A stretch of DNA of 42,238 nt from Ligilactobacillus salivarius DSM 20555 = ATCC 11741 (GTDB taxonomy: Bacteria; Bacillota; Bacilli; Lactobacillales; Lactobacillaceae): assembly GCF_001435955.1 (NCBI RefSeq), contig NZ_AYYT01000017.1, forward strand, positions 1 to 42,238. Reading direction: 5' to 3'. Each line of letters opens with the position of its first letter. Position 1 is the stretch's first letter. The notes below the pieces were generated by a model, which was not told the DNA's origin, searched no databases, and was given only the letters and a program-made list of their open reading frames with translations. Shown in pieces: positions 33,772 through 42,238 of the stretch. The position numbers were made by a program, and so were the translations under genes.

Positions 33772-34536
33772 TTACATTTCCTTAAATTCAGCATCATAAA
33801 CTCTATCTTGTTTCAAAAATTTATCTCCAGCTAAATTTCGATAAAATGCAGCCTTTGTTGCGCTCATATATGGAATCAACCAAATATAACCTAATCCAAA
33901 TGTAAGAATTGATACAATATGCCAGCCAATAAAGCTTAAATCTAATAGGAATAGTTCCCACTTATGTCCATTCATCAATTCTCTACTTAAAGTTACATAA
34001 TCAGGATATTTGTAATTGGCTTTTGCACCACTAGCTTCAATATCTTTGTAGATAAAGTAAGTTTGTGAGTATGAATATCCCTTAATAATCCCAGGAATAA
34101 TGAAAAGTAATGACCATAGGAATTGTAATACCCATTGGATAATATACATCACTAATACTGGAATAAAATATCTTTTAGAAAACACTTGGAACATACTTCT
34201 AAAATTGTTGATACTTTCCACGCTTTTGCCACGAAGCCAATCTAAAAAGGTATATTGAATCCCTAGATAAATCATAATTCCAATAATACTTGAAACAATA
34301 TTGGTACTATAAGTTCCACCATTTCCAGTTGAATTAGCAGCTACATCATTGGGAACATCACTAAATGTTGCTGGATTGTTTCGTATCACTAACAATAATA
34401 CTTGTAAAAATATAGAAACTGTAAAAACTGTTATTACTGTGAATACAATTGGTATTATTGATAATCCTATCGCTTTTTTCCAATTTCCACGAAAAGCATC
34501 TTTTACTTCATTTTTTAGTTCTGCTCTTGTTGCCAT
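33772..34536 (-). CDS. DUF975 membrane protein
   Basis: Membrane protein of 254 aa with about five to six segments, of the DUF975 family common in lactobacilli. Family features are the N-terminal ATRAELKNEVKDAFRGNWKKAIGLSIIPI, the YTFLDWLRGK segment, and the central SLLFIIPGIIKGYSYSQTYFIYKD, then LSRELMNGHKWELFLLDLSFIGWHIVSILTFGLG. Function unknown. ATG 34536 is preferred because it gives the standard MATRAELK start. GTG 34545 is closer to GGAAGGAAG and cannot be excluded. Confidence 0.88.
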   Translation of the reverse strand: MATRAELKNEVKDAFRGNWKKAIGLSIIPIVFTVITVFTVSIFLQVLLLVIRNNPATFSDVPNDVAANSTGNGGTYSTNIVSSIIGIMIYLGIQYTFLDWLRGKSVESINNFRSMFQVFSKRYFIPVLVMYIIQWVLQFLWSLLFIIPGIIKGYSYSQTYFIYKDIEASGAKANYKYPDYVTLSRELMNGHKWELFLLDLSFIGWHIVSILTFGLGYIWLIPYMSATKAAFYRNLAGDKFLKQDRVYDAEFKEM

Positions 34537-34610
34537 TAGTCCCACACTTCCTTCCCATATACAATAATTAATATACTTACATAGTTATTGTAACATATCA
34601 GCCTAGTATA

Positions 34611-34640
34611 AATAAAACTCGCCAAATCGACGAGTTTTAC
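34611..34640 (-). terminator. Terminator of the pdh-lplA operon
   Basis: Minus strand AAAACTCGTCG and CGAGTTTTATTT arms around ATTTGG. It follows the lplA stop codon by 8 bp. Confidence 0.85.
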
Positions 34641-34648
34641 TTTAATTA

Positions 34649-35686
34649 CTATTGTTGTGTTGAGATTAATTCTTTAATATCTTCAGCATCAATTCCAACA
34701 AAATATTTATTCAAGTCAAGTTTACCTAATGCTTCTTTTATAGTTGACACATCATACTTCAACCCACGTAAAGCATCTTCGACATCTTTTACATCGCCTG
34801 AACCAAAGAAGTCACCGTAAATCTTAATATCTTTGATCTTACCATCTTCAACTAAGAAACGTGCATCAATTGTACCGCTAGTAAAGTGTTTGCGACGCTT
34901 AACTGTGAATTCTGGAGACTTGCCATATACCCAGTCCCAGTTCTTATAAAGCTTTTGTTCGATTGCTTCAATACCTTTTTTATCTTCGTCATCTAATTGG
35001 TATTCATATTGTTGTGCTTCTTCTAAAGAGTCAACACCCCAAATTAGTTTGATTAATTCATCTCTAAATTGGAATGTATCAAAGTCTTTATATTCTTCAC
35101 TAACATATGGTTTTAGATTTGTAACACGAGAACGTACTGATTTAATTCCTTTAGATTCAATCTTATCCTTAGGAACACGTAAAGCATCAGCAACTGCATC
35201 AGTATCAACATCAAACATTAGTGTACCGTGAGAGAAAGTTTTGCCACCACGCGTATACATTGCATTACCAGAGAATTTCTTACCATCAACCACAATATCA
35301 TTACGTCCGGTTGTTTCTGCACCTGTTACACCCATCTTATGCAAAGCATCTACAACAGGTTGTACTAAAGATTTAAAGTCACCAAATTTTTGATTTTCTG
35401 CTGGTACTACGAAACTAAAGCAAAGGTTACCTAAATCTTGGTACATAGCTCCACCACCTGATAGACGGCGTGTAATAGTAATTCCATGTTCTTCACAATA
35501 TTTTTGGTTGATTTCTTCCATTGTATTTTGGTTACGACCAACAATAATACATGGCTTTTCAATGTAGAATAACATGAACGGAGGTTTTATCTTATCGCTA
35601 TTCATTAAATATTGTTCTGTGGCCAAGTTTGTTCTAATATCATCTGTTTTCATTACAACGTATTGCATTTTTTCCATAACTTTCAT
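34649..35686 (-). CDS. lplA: Lipoate--protein ligase A
   Basis: Attaches scavenged lipoate through lipoyl-AMP to the lipoyl lysine of dehydrogenase E2 subunits. The 345-aa protein has the catalytic domain (VGRNQNTMEEIN, RRLSGGGAMYQDLGNLCFSF, the Lys loop GKKFSGNAMYTRGGKTFSHGTLMFDVD) and the C-terminal accessory domain (SPEFTVKRRKHFTSGTIDARFLVEDGKI), so it is full length. Three in-frame ATGs lie at the start; ATG 35677 has the better spacing from AGAGG, and 35686 is the longest. Last gene of the pdh operon, 67 bp after pdhD with a weak hairpin between. Its substrate is evidently the PdhC lipoyl domain. Confidence 0.95.
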   Translation of the reverse strand: MKVMEKMQYVVMKTDDIRTNLATEQYLMNSDKIKPPFMLFYIEKPCIIVGRNQNTMEEINQKYCEEHGITITRRLSGGGAMYQDLGNLCFSFVVPAENQKFGDFKSLVQPVVDALHKMGVTGAETTGRNDIVVDGKKFSGNAMYTRGGKTFSHGTLMFDVDTDAVADALRVPKDKIESKGIKSVRSRVTNLKPYVSEEYKDFDTFQFRDELIKLIWGVDSLEEAQQYEYQLDDEDKKGIEAIEQKLYKNWDWVYGKSPEFTVKRRKHFTSGTIDARFLVEDGKIKDIKIYGDFFGSGDVKDVEDALRGLKYDVSTIKEALGKLDLNKYFVGIDAEDIKELISTQQ

Positions 35687-35715
35687 CTTCCTCTACTAAT
35701 TACTTTTATACAAAG

Positions 35716-35740
35716 AACCGATATCCACTAATACCGGTCC
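35716..35740 (-). terminator. Weak hairpin between pdhD and lplA
   Basis: Minus strand ACCGGTAT and ATATCGGT arms around a short loop, followed by TCTTTGTAT rather than a proper T-run. It may give partial termination or mRNA processing, so that lplA is expressed below the pdh genes. Confidence 0.45.
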
Positions 35741-35753
35741 TTTACTTTAATTA

Positions 35754-37160
35754 TTAAATATTTGTTGGGAATCCAATGGCAACATCAGCAGTATCCATAA
35801 CAGCTTCACTTAAGGAAGGATGTGGATGAATTGTTAATGCAACATCTTCAACTGTTGAACCACATTCAATAGCCAAAGTTAATTCACTAATTAAATCACT
35901 AGCGTTGCTACCAACCATTTGAGCACCTAATAAGACACCTGTTTCTTTTTCAAATACTAAACGGATAAATCCATCTGTTTCACCCATTGAAATTGCACGA
36001 CCATTAGCTGCAAATGGGAATTGTGCTTTCTTAGCGTCAAAGCCTTTTTCCTTTGCTTCAGCTAATGTCAAACCTGTTGTTGCAATGGATGTATCTGTAT
36101 AACATACAGCTGGCATTGCATGGTAATCAATAACTGTTGGTTTGCCAGAAATAGCTTCTGCTGCAACCTTTCCTTCGTAAGAAGCTTTATGAGCTAATGC
36201 GTATCCCTTTGTTACGTCACCAATAGCGTAAATGTTAGGAATATTTGAACGACTTTGTGCATCAACAGGAATTAAACCACGTTCATCAACACTTACACCA
36301 GCTTGTTCTAAGCCCATATTTGAAGTGTTTGGACGACGACCGACAGAAACAATGACATAATCAGCTGTAATTTTCTTTTCTTCGCCATCTACTTCGAAAG
36401 TAACAGTTACATCTTTATCTGTTTGTTCTGCATTCTTAGCTATAGCATTAGTATAAATATCTACACCCTGTTCACTGAAGTGATGTTCTACAACTTTAAC
36501 TAAATCTTTTTCATAGTTAGCTAAAATCATATCTCCACCTTCAAGGATGGTTACATGAGAGCCTAAGTTAGCGTAAGCAGATGCTAATTCAGAACCAATG
36601 TAGCCACCACCTACAACAACTAATTCTTTAGGAACTTCTGTTAAGTTCAAAGCACCTGTAGAATCAAGTACACGTCCTTCAAATTTGAAGTTAGGAATTT
36701 CGATTGGATGACTACCTGTTGCAATAATCAAATTATTGAATGTATATGTTTGAGCCTTATCATCATCAGAAATTACTCGTAAACTATGACTATCTTTCAA
36801 ATATGCATTTCCCCAGATAACATCAATCTTATGTTTCTTGAATAAGGAAGCAACCCCACCTGTTAGACGAGCTACAACGTTATTCTTCCATTCAATTGTT
36901 TTATCGAAGTCTAGCTTAGCAGCTGTAACTTGAAGTCCCATTTCTTGAGAATCCATTGCATGTTGGTAATGATGTGCAGCTTCAATCAAAGCTTTAGAAG
37001 GAATACATCCAACATTCAAACATACACCACCAATATATTCACGTTCAATTACAGTAACTTTTTGACCTAGTTCTGCAGCATGAATTGCAGCTACATATCC
37101 ACCAGGTCCAGCACCTACAACAACTGTATCTAAATCTATTGCAAAATCTCCAACTACCAT
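35754..37160 (-). CDS. pdhD: Dihydrolipoyl dehydrogenase (E3)
   Basis: FAD flavoprotein that reoxidises the dihydrolipoyl group of PdhC and makes NADH. N-terminal FAD motif VVVGAGPGGYVAAIHAAELG, redox-active pair in GGVCLNVGCIPSKAL, NAD motif VVVGGGYIGSELASAYANLG, second FAD motif NIYAIGDVTKGYALAHKA, and the C-terminal catalytic His-Glu in TIHPHPSLSEAV. It is 468 aa, full length. ATG 37160 starts 7 bp after the pdhC stop and uses an AAGGATG site in the end of pdhC. Fourth gene of pdhABCD. Confidence 0.97.
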   Translation of the reverse strand: MVVGDFAIDLDTVVVGAGPGGYVAAIHAAELGQKVTVIEREYIGGVCLNVGCIPSKALIEAAHHYQHAMDSQEMGLQVTAAKLDFDKTIEWKNNVVARLTGGVASLFKKHKIDVIWGNAYLKDSHSLRVISDDDKAQTYTFNNLIIATGSHPIEIPNFKFEGRVLDSTGALNLTEVPKELVVVGGGYIGSELASAYANLGSHVTILEGGDMILANYEKDLVKVVEHHFSEQGVDIYTNAIAKNAEQTDKDVTVTFEVDGEEKKITADYVIVSVGRRPNTSNMGLEQAGVSVDERGLIPVDAQSRSNIPNIYAIGDVTKGYALAHKASYEGKVAAEAISGKPTVIDYHAMPAVCYTDTSIATTGLTLAEAKEKGFDAKKAQFPFAANGRAISMGETDGFIRLVFEKETGVLLGAQMVGSNASDLISELTLAIECGSTVEDVALTIHPHPSLSEAVMDTADVAIGFPTNI

Positions 37161-37167
37161 TAGCCTA

Positions 37168-38448
37168 TCATCCTTCCATTAATAACAATTCTGGGTCACT
37201 TAATAATTCTTTCAAGCGATTCATTGCACGTTGAGCTGTTGCACCATCAATTACGCGATGATCAAATGCCAAAGATAACTTCAAGACTTTAGCAATCTTT
37301 ACTTCACCTTCAACAACAACTGGTTCATCAGTAATACGACCCATACCTAAGATAGCAACTTCTGGCCAGTTAATTACTGGTGTAAAGTGACCGCCACCTA
37401 CTGAACCGATATTTGTAATTGACATACCTGTGTGACTCATATCACCGGCTGTTAATTTACCATCTTTAGCTTTAGCTGTGTTTTCAGTAATTTGTTTAGC
37501 AATACCAAATAGGCTTGTGCTATCAGCATGTTTTACATTTGGAACAAATAATCCTCTATCTGTATCTGTAGCAATTCCTACATTGATGTAATCTTTATAA
37601 ACAATTTCATGCTTATCCATATCTACAGATGAGTTGAAGATTGGGAATTCCTTCATAACTACGGCTAATGCTTTTACCATATATGCCATGAATGTTAGAC
37701 GGACATCGCGTTCTGCAGCAAGTTCCTTGTACTTCTTGCGATGTGCCCATAATTTATCAACAATTACTTCATCAAATACATGCACATGTGGAATTTGAGA
37801 TACTGAACGTACCATTGCATTTGCTGTTGCTTTGCGAATGCCTGACATCTTTTCACGTGTTTCAGGCCATTGAGCATCTCCAGCAGGTAACTTAGGAGCT
37901 GGTTGTGGTGCTGCTTCTTCCACAGCTGGTGTTGCTTCAGGAGCAGCAGCAACTGCACCACCATTAGCTTTAAAGGCATCAATGTCACTTCTCAATACTT
38001 GACCATGACGACCAGAACCTGGTACTAACTTTAAGTCAATTCCTTGTTCACGTGCATAACGACGAACTGCTGGCATTGCAAGAACTGGTAAGCTATGATC
38101 TGCAACTTGTGGAGTTGGTTGTGTATTTGGTGCTGGTGCGGCTTCCACTTTTTCTTCTTTTTCAGTTTCTGCAGCAGGAGCATCGTCAGCTACATTACCT
38201 TCTCCTTCTGCAACTTCTAATTCGATCAATGGTTGACCAACTTCAGCAGTTTCGCCTTCTTCAACTAATATTTTTGTTACTGTACCTGAAACTGGAGAAG
38301 GAATTTCTTCAACTGATTTATCATTTTCAATTTGAACTAAATCTCCATCGACTTCCACCTTGTCACCAGGTTTTACATGCCATTCGCCAATTGTACCTTC
38401 TGCAATACCTTCACCGATATCTGGCAATTTAAATTGATATTTACTCAT
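37168..38448 (-). CDS. pdhC: Pyruvate dehydrogenase E2, dihydrolipoyl acetyltransferase
   Basis: Core subunit of the pyruvate dehydrogenase complex. From ATG 38448 it is 426 aa. One lipoyl domain covers 1-80 with Lys44 in [10 protein letters not shown]. An Ala/Pro/Glu-rich linker follows, then the E3/E1-binding domain at ~123-160 ([20 protein letters not shown], then [11 protein letters not shown]) and a second Ala/Pro linker. The catalytic domain has the active His and Asp in [12 protein letters not shown] 38448 has GGAGGG upstream; TTG 38463 lies inside that site. Depends on lplA two genes downstream. Confidence 0.97.
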   Translation of the reverse strand: MSKYQFKLPDIGEGIAEGTIGEWHVKPGDKVEVDGDLVQIENDKSVEEIPSPVSGTVTKILVEEGETAEVGQPLIELEVAEGEGNVADDAPAAETEKEEKVEAAPAPNTQPTPQVADHSLPVLAMPAVRRYAREQGIDLKLVPGSGRHGQVLRSDIDAFKANGGAVAAAPEATPAVEEAAPQPAPKLPAGDAQWPETREKMSGIRKATANAMVRSVSQIPHVHVFDEVIVDKLWAHRKKYKELAAERDVRLTFMAYMVKALAVVMKEFPIFNSSVDMDKHEIVYKDYINVGIATDTDRGLFVPNVKHADSTSLFGIAKQITENTAKAKDGKLTAGDMSHTGMSITNIGSVGGGHFTPVINWPEVAILGMGRITDEPVVVEGEVKIAKVLKLSLAFDHRVIDGATAQRAMNRLKELLSDPELLLMEG

Positions 38449-38464
38449 TATTTCACCCTCCAAA

Positions 38465-39442
38465 TTAGAAGTTCACAACTTCTTTAACTTTCTCTACGAT
38501 ATCTTTCTTGTTTGGTAACCATGTACTTTCAGCTTCACTAAATGGATATGGTGTGTCAGGAGCACTCACACGACCAATTGGTGCTTCTAATGAAAGAATA
38601 CCTTTTTCTGCAATTAATGAAGCTACCGCTGGAGAAATTCCTGCTTGTGCTTGTGCTTCTTGGACAAGTACAACACGGCCTGTCTTCTTAACAGAAGCTA
38701 AAATTGTTTCTTCATCAAGTGGAGATACTGTACGTAAATCAACAACTTCAGCGTTAATTCCTTCTTTAGCTAAATCTTCAGCTGCTTTCAAACTTTCTTG
38801 AACCATGTAACCATATGTTATGATGCTTACATCGCTACCTTCACGCTTAACTGCTGCTTTGTCCAATGGTACGATGTATGCTTCATCTGGAACTTCTTCT
38901 TTAACTGAACGATATAATTTCATATGTTCTAGGAATACAACTGGATCATCAGAACGAATAGCTGAAATTAATAATCCCTTAGCATCATATGGACCAGATG
39001 GAATAACTACACGTAAACCTGGTGTTTGAGCCATCAAACCTTCTAAACTATCAGAGTGAAGTTCAGGTGTATGAACCCCACCACCAAATGGAGCTCTAAA
39101 TGTAACAGGCATCTTACGAGTTGCTCCCATACGATAACGTTCACGGGAGATTTGTCCTGCAATTGAATCCATTACTTCAAAAACAAAACCAAAGAATTGA
39201 ATTTCAGGAACTGGACGAAAACCAGTGAAGGCTAAACCTGCTGCTAAACCACCAATACCAGATTCAGCAAGTGGTGTATCAAACACTCTATCTTCTCCGT
39301 AAATTTCTTGAAGTCCATCAGTTGCACGGAAAACACCACCGTTTTTACCAACGTCTTCCCCAAATACTAAGACCTTGTCATCACGCTTTAATTCTTCATC
39401 CATTGCCGCTGTAATAGCTTTAATCATTGTTGTTTTAGCCAT
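38465..39442 (-). CDS. pdhB: Pyruvate dehydrogenase E1 component, beta subunit
   Basis: Forms the alpha2-beta2 E1 with PdhA and completes the TPP site. Typical E1-beta blocks: [70 protein letters not shown], and the transketolase C-terminal [24 protein letters not shown]. It is 325 aa, the usual length. Starts 2 bp after the pdhA stop, with its AAGGAGG site in the last codons of pdhA. Confidence 0.97.
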   Translation of the reverse strand: MAKTTMIKAITAAMDEELKRDDKVLVFGEDVGKNGGVFRATDGLQEIYGEDRVFDTPLAESGIGGLAAGLAFTGFRPVPEIQFFGFVFEVMDSIAGQISRERYRMGATRKMPVTFRAPFGGGVHTPELHSDSLEGLMAQTPGLRVVIPSGPYDAKGLLISAIRSDDPVVFLEHMKLYRSVKEEVPDEAYIVPLDKAAVKREGSDVSIITYGYMVQESLKAAEDLAKEGINAEVVDLRTVSPLDEETILASVKKTGRVVLVQEAQAQAGISPAVASLIAEKGILSLEAPIGRVSAPDTPYPFSEAESTWLPNKKDIVEKVKEVVNF

Positions 39443-39444
39443 GG

Positions 39445-40587
<1,143 letters not shown>

Positions 40588-40594
40588 TTATTTT

Positions 40595-40610
40595 ATATAA
40601 CGCTTACAAT
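40595..40610 (-). promoter_or_regulatory. Candidate cre site at the pdh transcription start
   Basis: Minus strand ATTGTAAGCGTTATAT has the intact cre core TGTAAGCGTTA and differs only at the final CA. It begins 4 bp after the -10 hexamer, so bound CcpA would cover the transcription start. Confidence 0.55.
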
Positions 40611-40613
40611 GTT

Positions 40614-40641
40614 ATTATACCTTATTTTTTTAAAATGTTAA
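40614..40641 (-). promoter_or_regulatory. pdhA promoter
   Basis: Minus strand: -35 TTAACA (40636-40641), 16-nt spacer, perfect -10 TATAAT (40614-40619), followed by the cre-like site. The predicted leader is about 65 nt and ends in a strong ribosome site. Confidence 0.75.
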
Positions 40642-40653
40642 TTTTGTTTTTTT

Positions 40654-40681
40654 TTGCACAATAGATTTTATGGCATATAAT
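40654..40681 (+). promoter_or_regulatory. Plus-strand promoter with no gene downstream
   Basis: TTGCAC (40654-40659), 16-nt spacer, TATAAT (40676-40681), firing rightward. It is back to back with the pdhA promoter. Only a gene-free ~120 bp, a cre-like site and a nested palindrome lie before the 3' end of the convergent adhesin gene. It could drive a small RNA of ~185 nt or be fortuitous. Confidence 0.4.
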
Positions 40682-40743
40682 GCCGACTTATCAATATTTA
40701 TAACTTTAAATTAAGTTCAAAAAAATTTATGAAGATCTATATT

Positions 40744-40757
40744 TGTTATCGTTATCA
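40744..40757 (+). promoter_or_regulatory. Second candidate cre site in the pdh upstream region
   Basis: TGTTATCGTTATCA differs from TGWAANCGNTNWCA at one position. It lies about 140 bp upstream of the pdhA start of transcription and about 60 bp downstream of the plus-strand promoter, so it could act on either. Confidence 0.5.
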
Positions 40758-40799
40758 CAAAAATGATTACAAGCTTAACATGCCTATTTAATCAAATTA

Positions 40800-40873
40800 A
40801 AAAAGACTAACCTATTGTTAATCATCACATAATTTTATTAACTTTGTGATTTTTCCAATAAATTAGTCTTTTA
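40800..40873. terminator. Long nested palindrome, adhesin terminator
   Basis: Three concentric arm pairs: AAAAGACTAA/TTAGTCTTTT (40801-40810, 40863-40872), TATTG/CAATA (40813-40817, 40856-40860) and ATCACA/TGTGAT (40824-40829, 40845-40850). It starts 8 bp after the adhesin stop codon and has A- and T-rich flanks, so it can terminate from both sides. Confidence 0.75.
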
Positions 40874-40880
40874 TAATTAT

Positions 40881-42238
40881 TTAGTTATCACGCTTATTCT
40901 TGCGTTTAAATCCGAATAAACCTGCTAAACTCATTAAGATTAATCCTACTAAACTAGCAGTATTATCTTTTTGATCACCAGTTTGTGGTAGTTTTTGGCT
41001 TGATACTTCAGTGCTTACCTTATCTTTAGAGTTAATAGTATTTTTGAAATCATTAGACTTCTTAGTTTCAGTTTCTACTTTACTTTCTTTACCATTGTTA
41101 TCGTTCTTATCAACTTGGTTTGTATTCTTTGTAGAATCTGTACTATTTTTCTCATATACAAAGGTGATTTCTAAAGTCTTACCAAAAATACCATGAACCA
41201 ATTTGCTCTCAGAAATTAAGTGGTAACCAGCAATTTCTAAGGCTTGAGTAGTAAACTCATTTCCTTCTTTACCAGATACAGTTCCAGTATCGGCAAGCTT
41301 ATTTCCCATGTTGTCTTCATAATTAATTACCACATTTACGACATTAGCTTTATATATTACAACTTCTGTCGTATTGCTATCATTAATTGTTACTTCTTTA
41401 GCTGGTACGCTTGTCTTATCTGGAGTGTAGCCAGCCTTTTCTGGTGTCTTCACTTCGTCGAAGCTTTGACTTGGAACGTCTGTGTTCCAAATTACTTGGT
41501 CTGTTACTAGATCTTTATCGCCTGGTTGAGTGAACGTTAAACTTTGACTCTTGGTACCTAGTAAATTACCTTTTTCATCTCGGTACTCTATTGTTCTAGT
41601 TACCACGTTGTCTCTAGTAACTGCTTCATGTTTATGCTTCAAATGTATTGTTACTACGTTACTTTCGTCTGTACCATCATCTGGGAAAGTGTAATCCGTT
41701 GGATTTCCTGCTACTTCCTCATAATTTTCTGGTACTTCTGGGGTAACCTTTACGGTTTCTCCTGTCTTGCCAGATATACTACCTTGCTTGACTTCTTGTC
41801 CACCGTTGTCATCATCCACATATACTACTCGACCGGTTTGTTCATTTGCTTTATATACTACAGTTTCTGTGTAATCTTTAGTATCAAATGTTACTGTTTC
41901 ACTTGGAACAACAGCTTTATCTGGAGTGTAGCCTGCCTTTTCTGGTGTCTTCACTTCGTCGAAGCTCTGACTTGGAACATCTGTGCTCCAAGTTACTTGG
42001 CCTGTTACTAGATCTTTGTTGCCTGGTTGAGTGAACGTTAGACTTTGACTCTTAGTATCTAGTAGATTACCTTTTTCGTCTCGATACTCTATTGTTCTTG
42101 TTACCACGTTGTCTCTAGTAACTGTTTCATGTTTATGTTTCAAATGAATTGTTACTACATTACTTTCATCAGTACCATTTTCTGGGAAGGTGTAATCCGT
42201 TGGATTTCCTCCTACTTCCTCATAATTTTCTGGTACTT
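40881..42238 (-). CDS. LPXTG cell-wall-anchored mucus-binding-type adhesin (partial, 5' end beyond the window)
   Basis: The reading frame stays open through the right edge, so at least 452 residues of the C-terminus are seen. The gene is cut by the window, not broken. Repeats of ~167 aa carry TIEYRDEKGNLL and VVYVDDDNGGQEVKQGSISGKTGETVKVTPEVPENYEEV, matching Mub-type repeat architecture. A terminal MucBP-like domain follows (VINYEDNMGNKLADTGTVSG, then GYHLI and FVYEK), a Ser/Asn/Lys-rich wall-spanning stretch, and the sorting signal LPQTG with hydrophobic helix and KRKNKRDN tail for sortase A. An in-frame ATG at 42143 lies inside a repeat and is not a start. Suggests attachment to host mucus or epithelium. 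Confidence 0.93.
   Translation of the reverse strand, partial: VPENYEEVGGNPTDYTFPENGTDESNVVTIHLKHKHETVTRDNVVTRTIEYRDEKGNLLDTKSQSLTFTQPGNKDLVTGQVTWSTDVPSQSFDEVKTPEKAGYTPDKAVVPSETVTFDTKDYTETVVYKANEQTGRVVYVDDDNGGQEVKQGSISGKTGETVKVTPEVPENYEEVAGNPTDYTFPDDGTDESNVVTIHLKHKHEAVTRDNVVTRTIEYRDEKGNLLGTKSQSLTFTQPGDKDLVTDQVIWNTDVPSQSFDEVKTPEKAGYTPDKTSVPAKEVTINDSNTTEVVIYKANVVNVVINYEDNMGNKLADTGTVSGKEGNEFTTQALEIAGYHLISESKLVHGIFGKTLEITFVYEKNSTDSTKNTNQVDKNDNNGKESKVETETKKSNDFKNTINSKDKVSTEVSSQKLPQTGDQKDNTASLVGLILMSLAGLFGFKRKNKRDN
41345..42238 (-). repeat. Tandem 501-bp coding repeats in the adhesin gene
   Basis: The DNA around 41626 and 42127 is nearly identical and exactly 501 bp (167 codons) apart. One complete unit runs about 41643-42143. 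A last, C-terminal copy keeps homology to about 41345 before switching to the MucBP-like domain. A third copy begins at 42144 and leaves the window (its first 95 bp match 41643-41737 with few changes). Confidence 0.9.

Noticed and set aside
38052-38432. 126-aa open frame opposite pdhC, rich in Leu and Gln
   Set aside because: It mirrors the Ala/Pro/Glu linker and lipoyl domain of PdhC on the other strand; no ribosome site and no protein-like composition.
40722-40786. 20-codon frame (starts MKIYICYRYH) in the candidate small-RNA region
   Set aside because: No Shine-Dalgarno sequence and very short; not supportable as a gene.
41628-42011. 127-aa open frame opposite the adhesin repeats
   Set aside because: A shadow of the repeat coding region; Cys/Tyr/Phe-rich, repeats itself with the adhesin unit, no start signals.
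42143-42143. ATG at 42143 as the start of the adhesin gene
   Set aside because: It is inside a repeat unit; the frame continues to the window edge with the same repeat sequence (PENYEEVGGNPTDYTFPENG).

Overview
This is a low-GC Gram-positive chromosomal segment, most likely from the family Lactobacillaceae. The evidence is the T-box and L-box leaders, an alsS-alsD acetoin pair, a DHA2-MarR pair, a UPF0210/ACT pair, C69 dipeptidase, DUF975 and DUF1634 proteins, a pdhABCD-lplA operon, and a mucus-binding-type LPXTG surface protein. The gene set and AT-rich codon use fit a host-associated Ligilactobacillus of the salivarius type, but the genus is only a guess. No phage, transposase, CRISPR array, rRNA or tRNA gene lies inside the window.

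Left end (1-6380): three tandem, near-consensus sigma-A promoters on the minus strand fire out of the window, as expected just upstream of an rRNA/tRNA operon. Then, all on the minus strand, come serS behind a T-box, lysP behind a lysine riboswitch, and alsS-alsD (pyruvate to acetoin). I see no ordinary terminator between alsD, lysP and serS. The only terminators between them are the conditional ones of the two riboregulators.

6380-15100: a GNAT acetyltransferase and a degenerate PAP2 membrane protein. A LysR regulator is divergent from a TauE/SafE exporter, DUF1634 and LCP (cell-wall polymer ligase) run. Next are dipeptidase PepD, a DHA2 drug exporter with its MarR regulator (a clean operator sits in the promoter spacer), and a YkuD-fold membrane-anchored protein that lacks the catalytic cysteine.

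15100-24300: menE-menB divergent from a MenI-like thioesterase, which together are a part-pathway from o-succinylbenzoate to DHNA. Then a class I glutamine amidotransferase, a DPM1-like glycosyltransferase, a DegV fatty-acid-binding protein, a P1B metal ATPase with an SPC motif, and an APC amino-acid permease with a structured upstream region.

24300-34650: a lone Wzy-like polymerase overlapping a YczE/YitT-like membrane protein, the fruR-fruK-fruA fructose operon, the ACT (UPF0237)/UPF0210 pair, a small orphan protein, an SGNH hydrolase and a DUF975 protein.

34650-42238: the pyruvate dehydrogenase operon pdhA-pdhB-pdhC-pdhD followed by lipoate-protein ligase lplA. Its promoter is overlapped by a catabolite-repression (cre-like) site. 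Last is the 3' end of a repeat-rich LPQTG surface adhesin that runs off the right edge.

Metabolically the window handles pyruvate in two ways, acetoin through AlsSD and acetyl-CoA through lipoylated PDH, plus fructose uptake. cre-like sites lie upstream of both pyruvate units. Most genes, and the rRNA-type promoters, are on the minus strand, which suggests that minus is the leading strand here. I did not find a clearly undescribed system. The most interesting items are the Cys-less YkuD protein, the riboregulator-only punctuation of alsSD-lysP-serS, the hairpin-plus-box motif shared by degV and the permease, and the orphan plus-strand promoter facing a nested palindrome near 40.7-40.9 kb.
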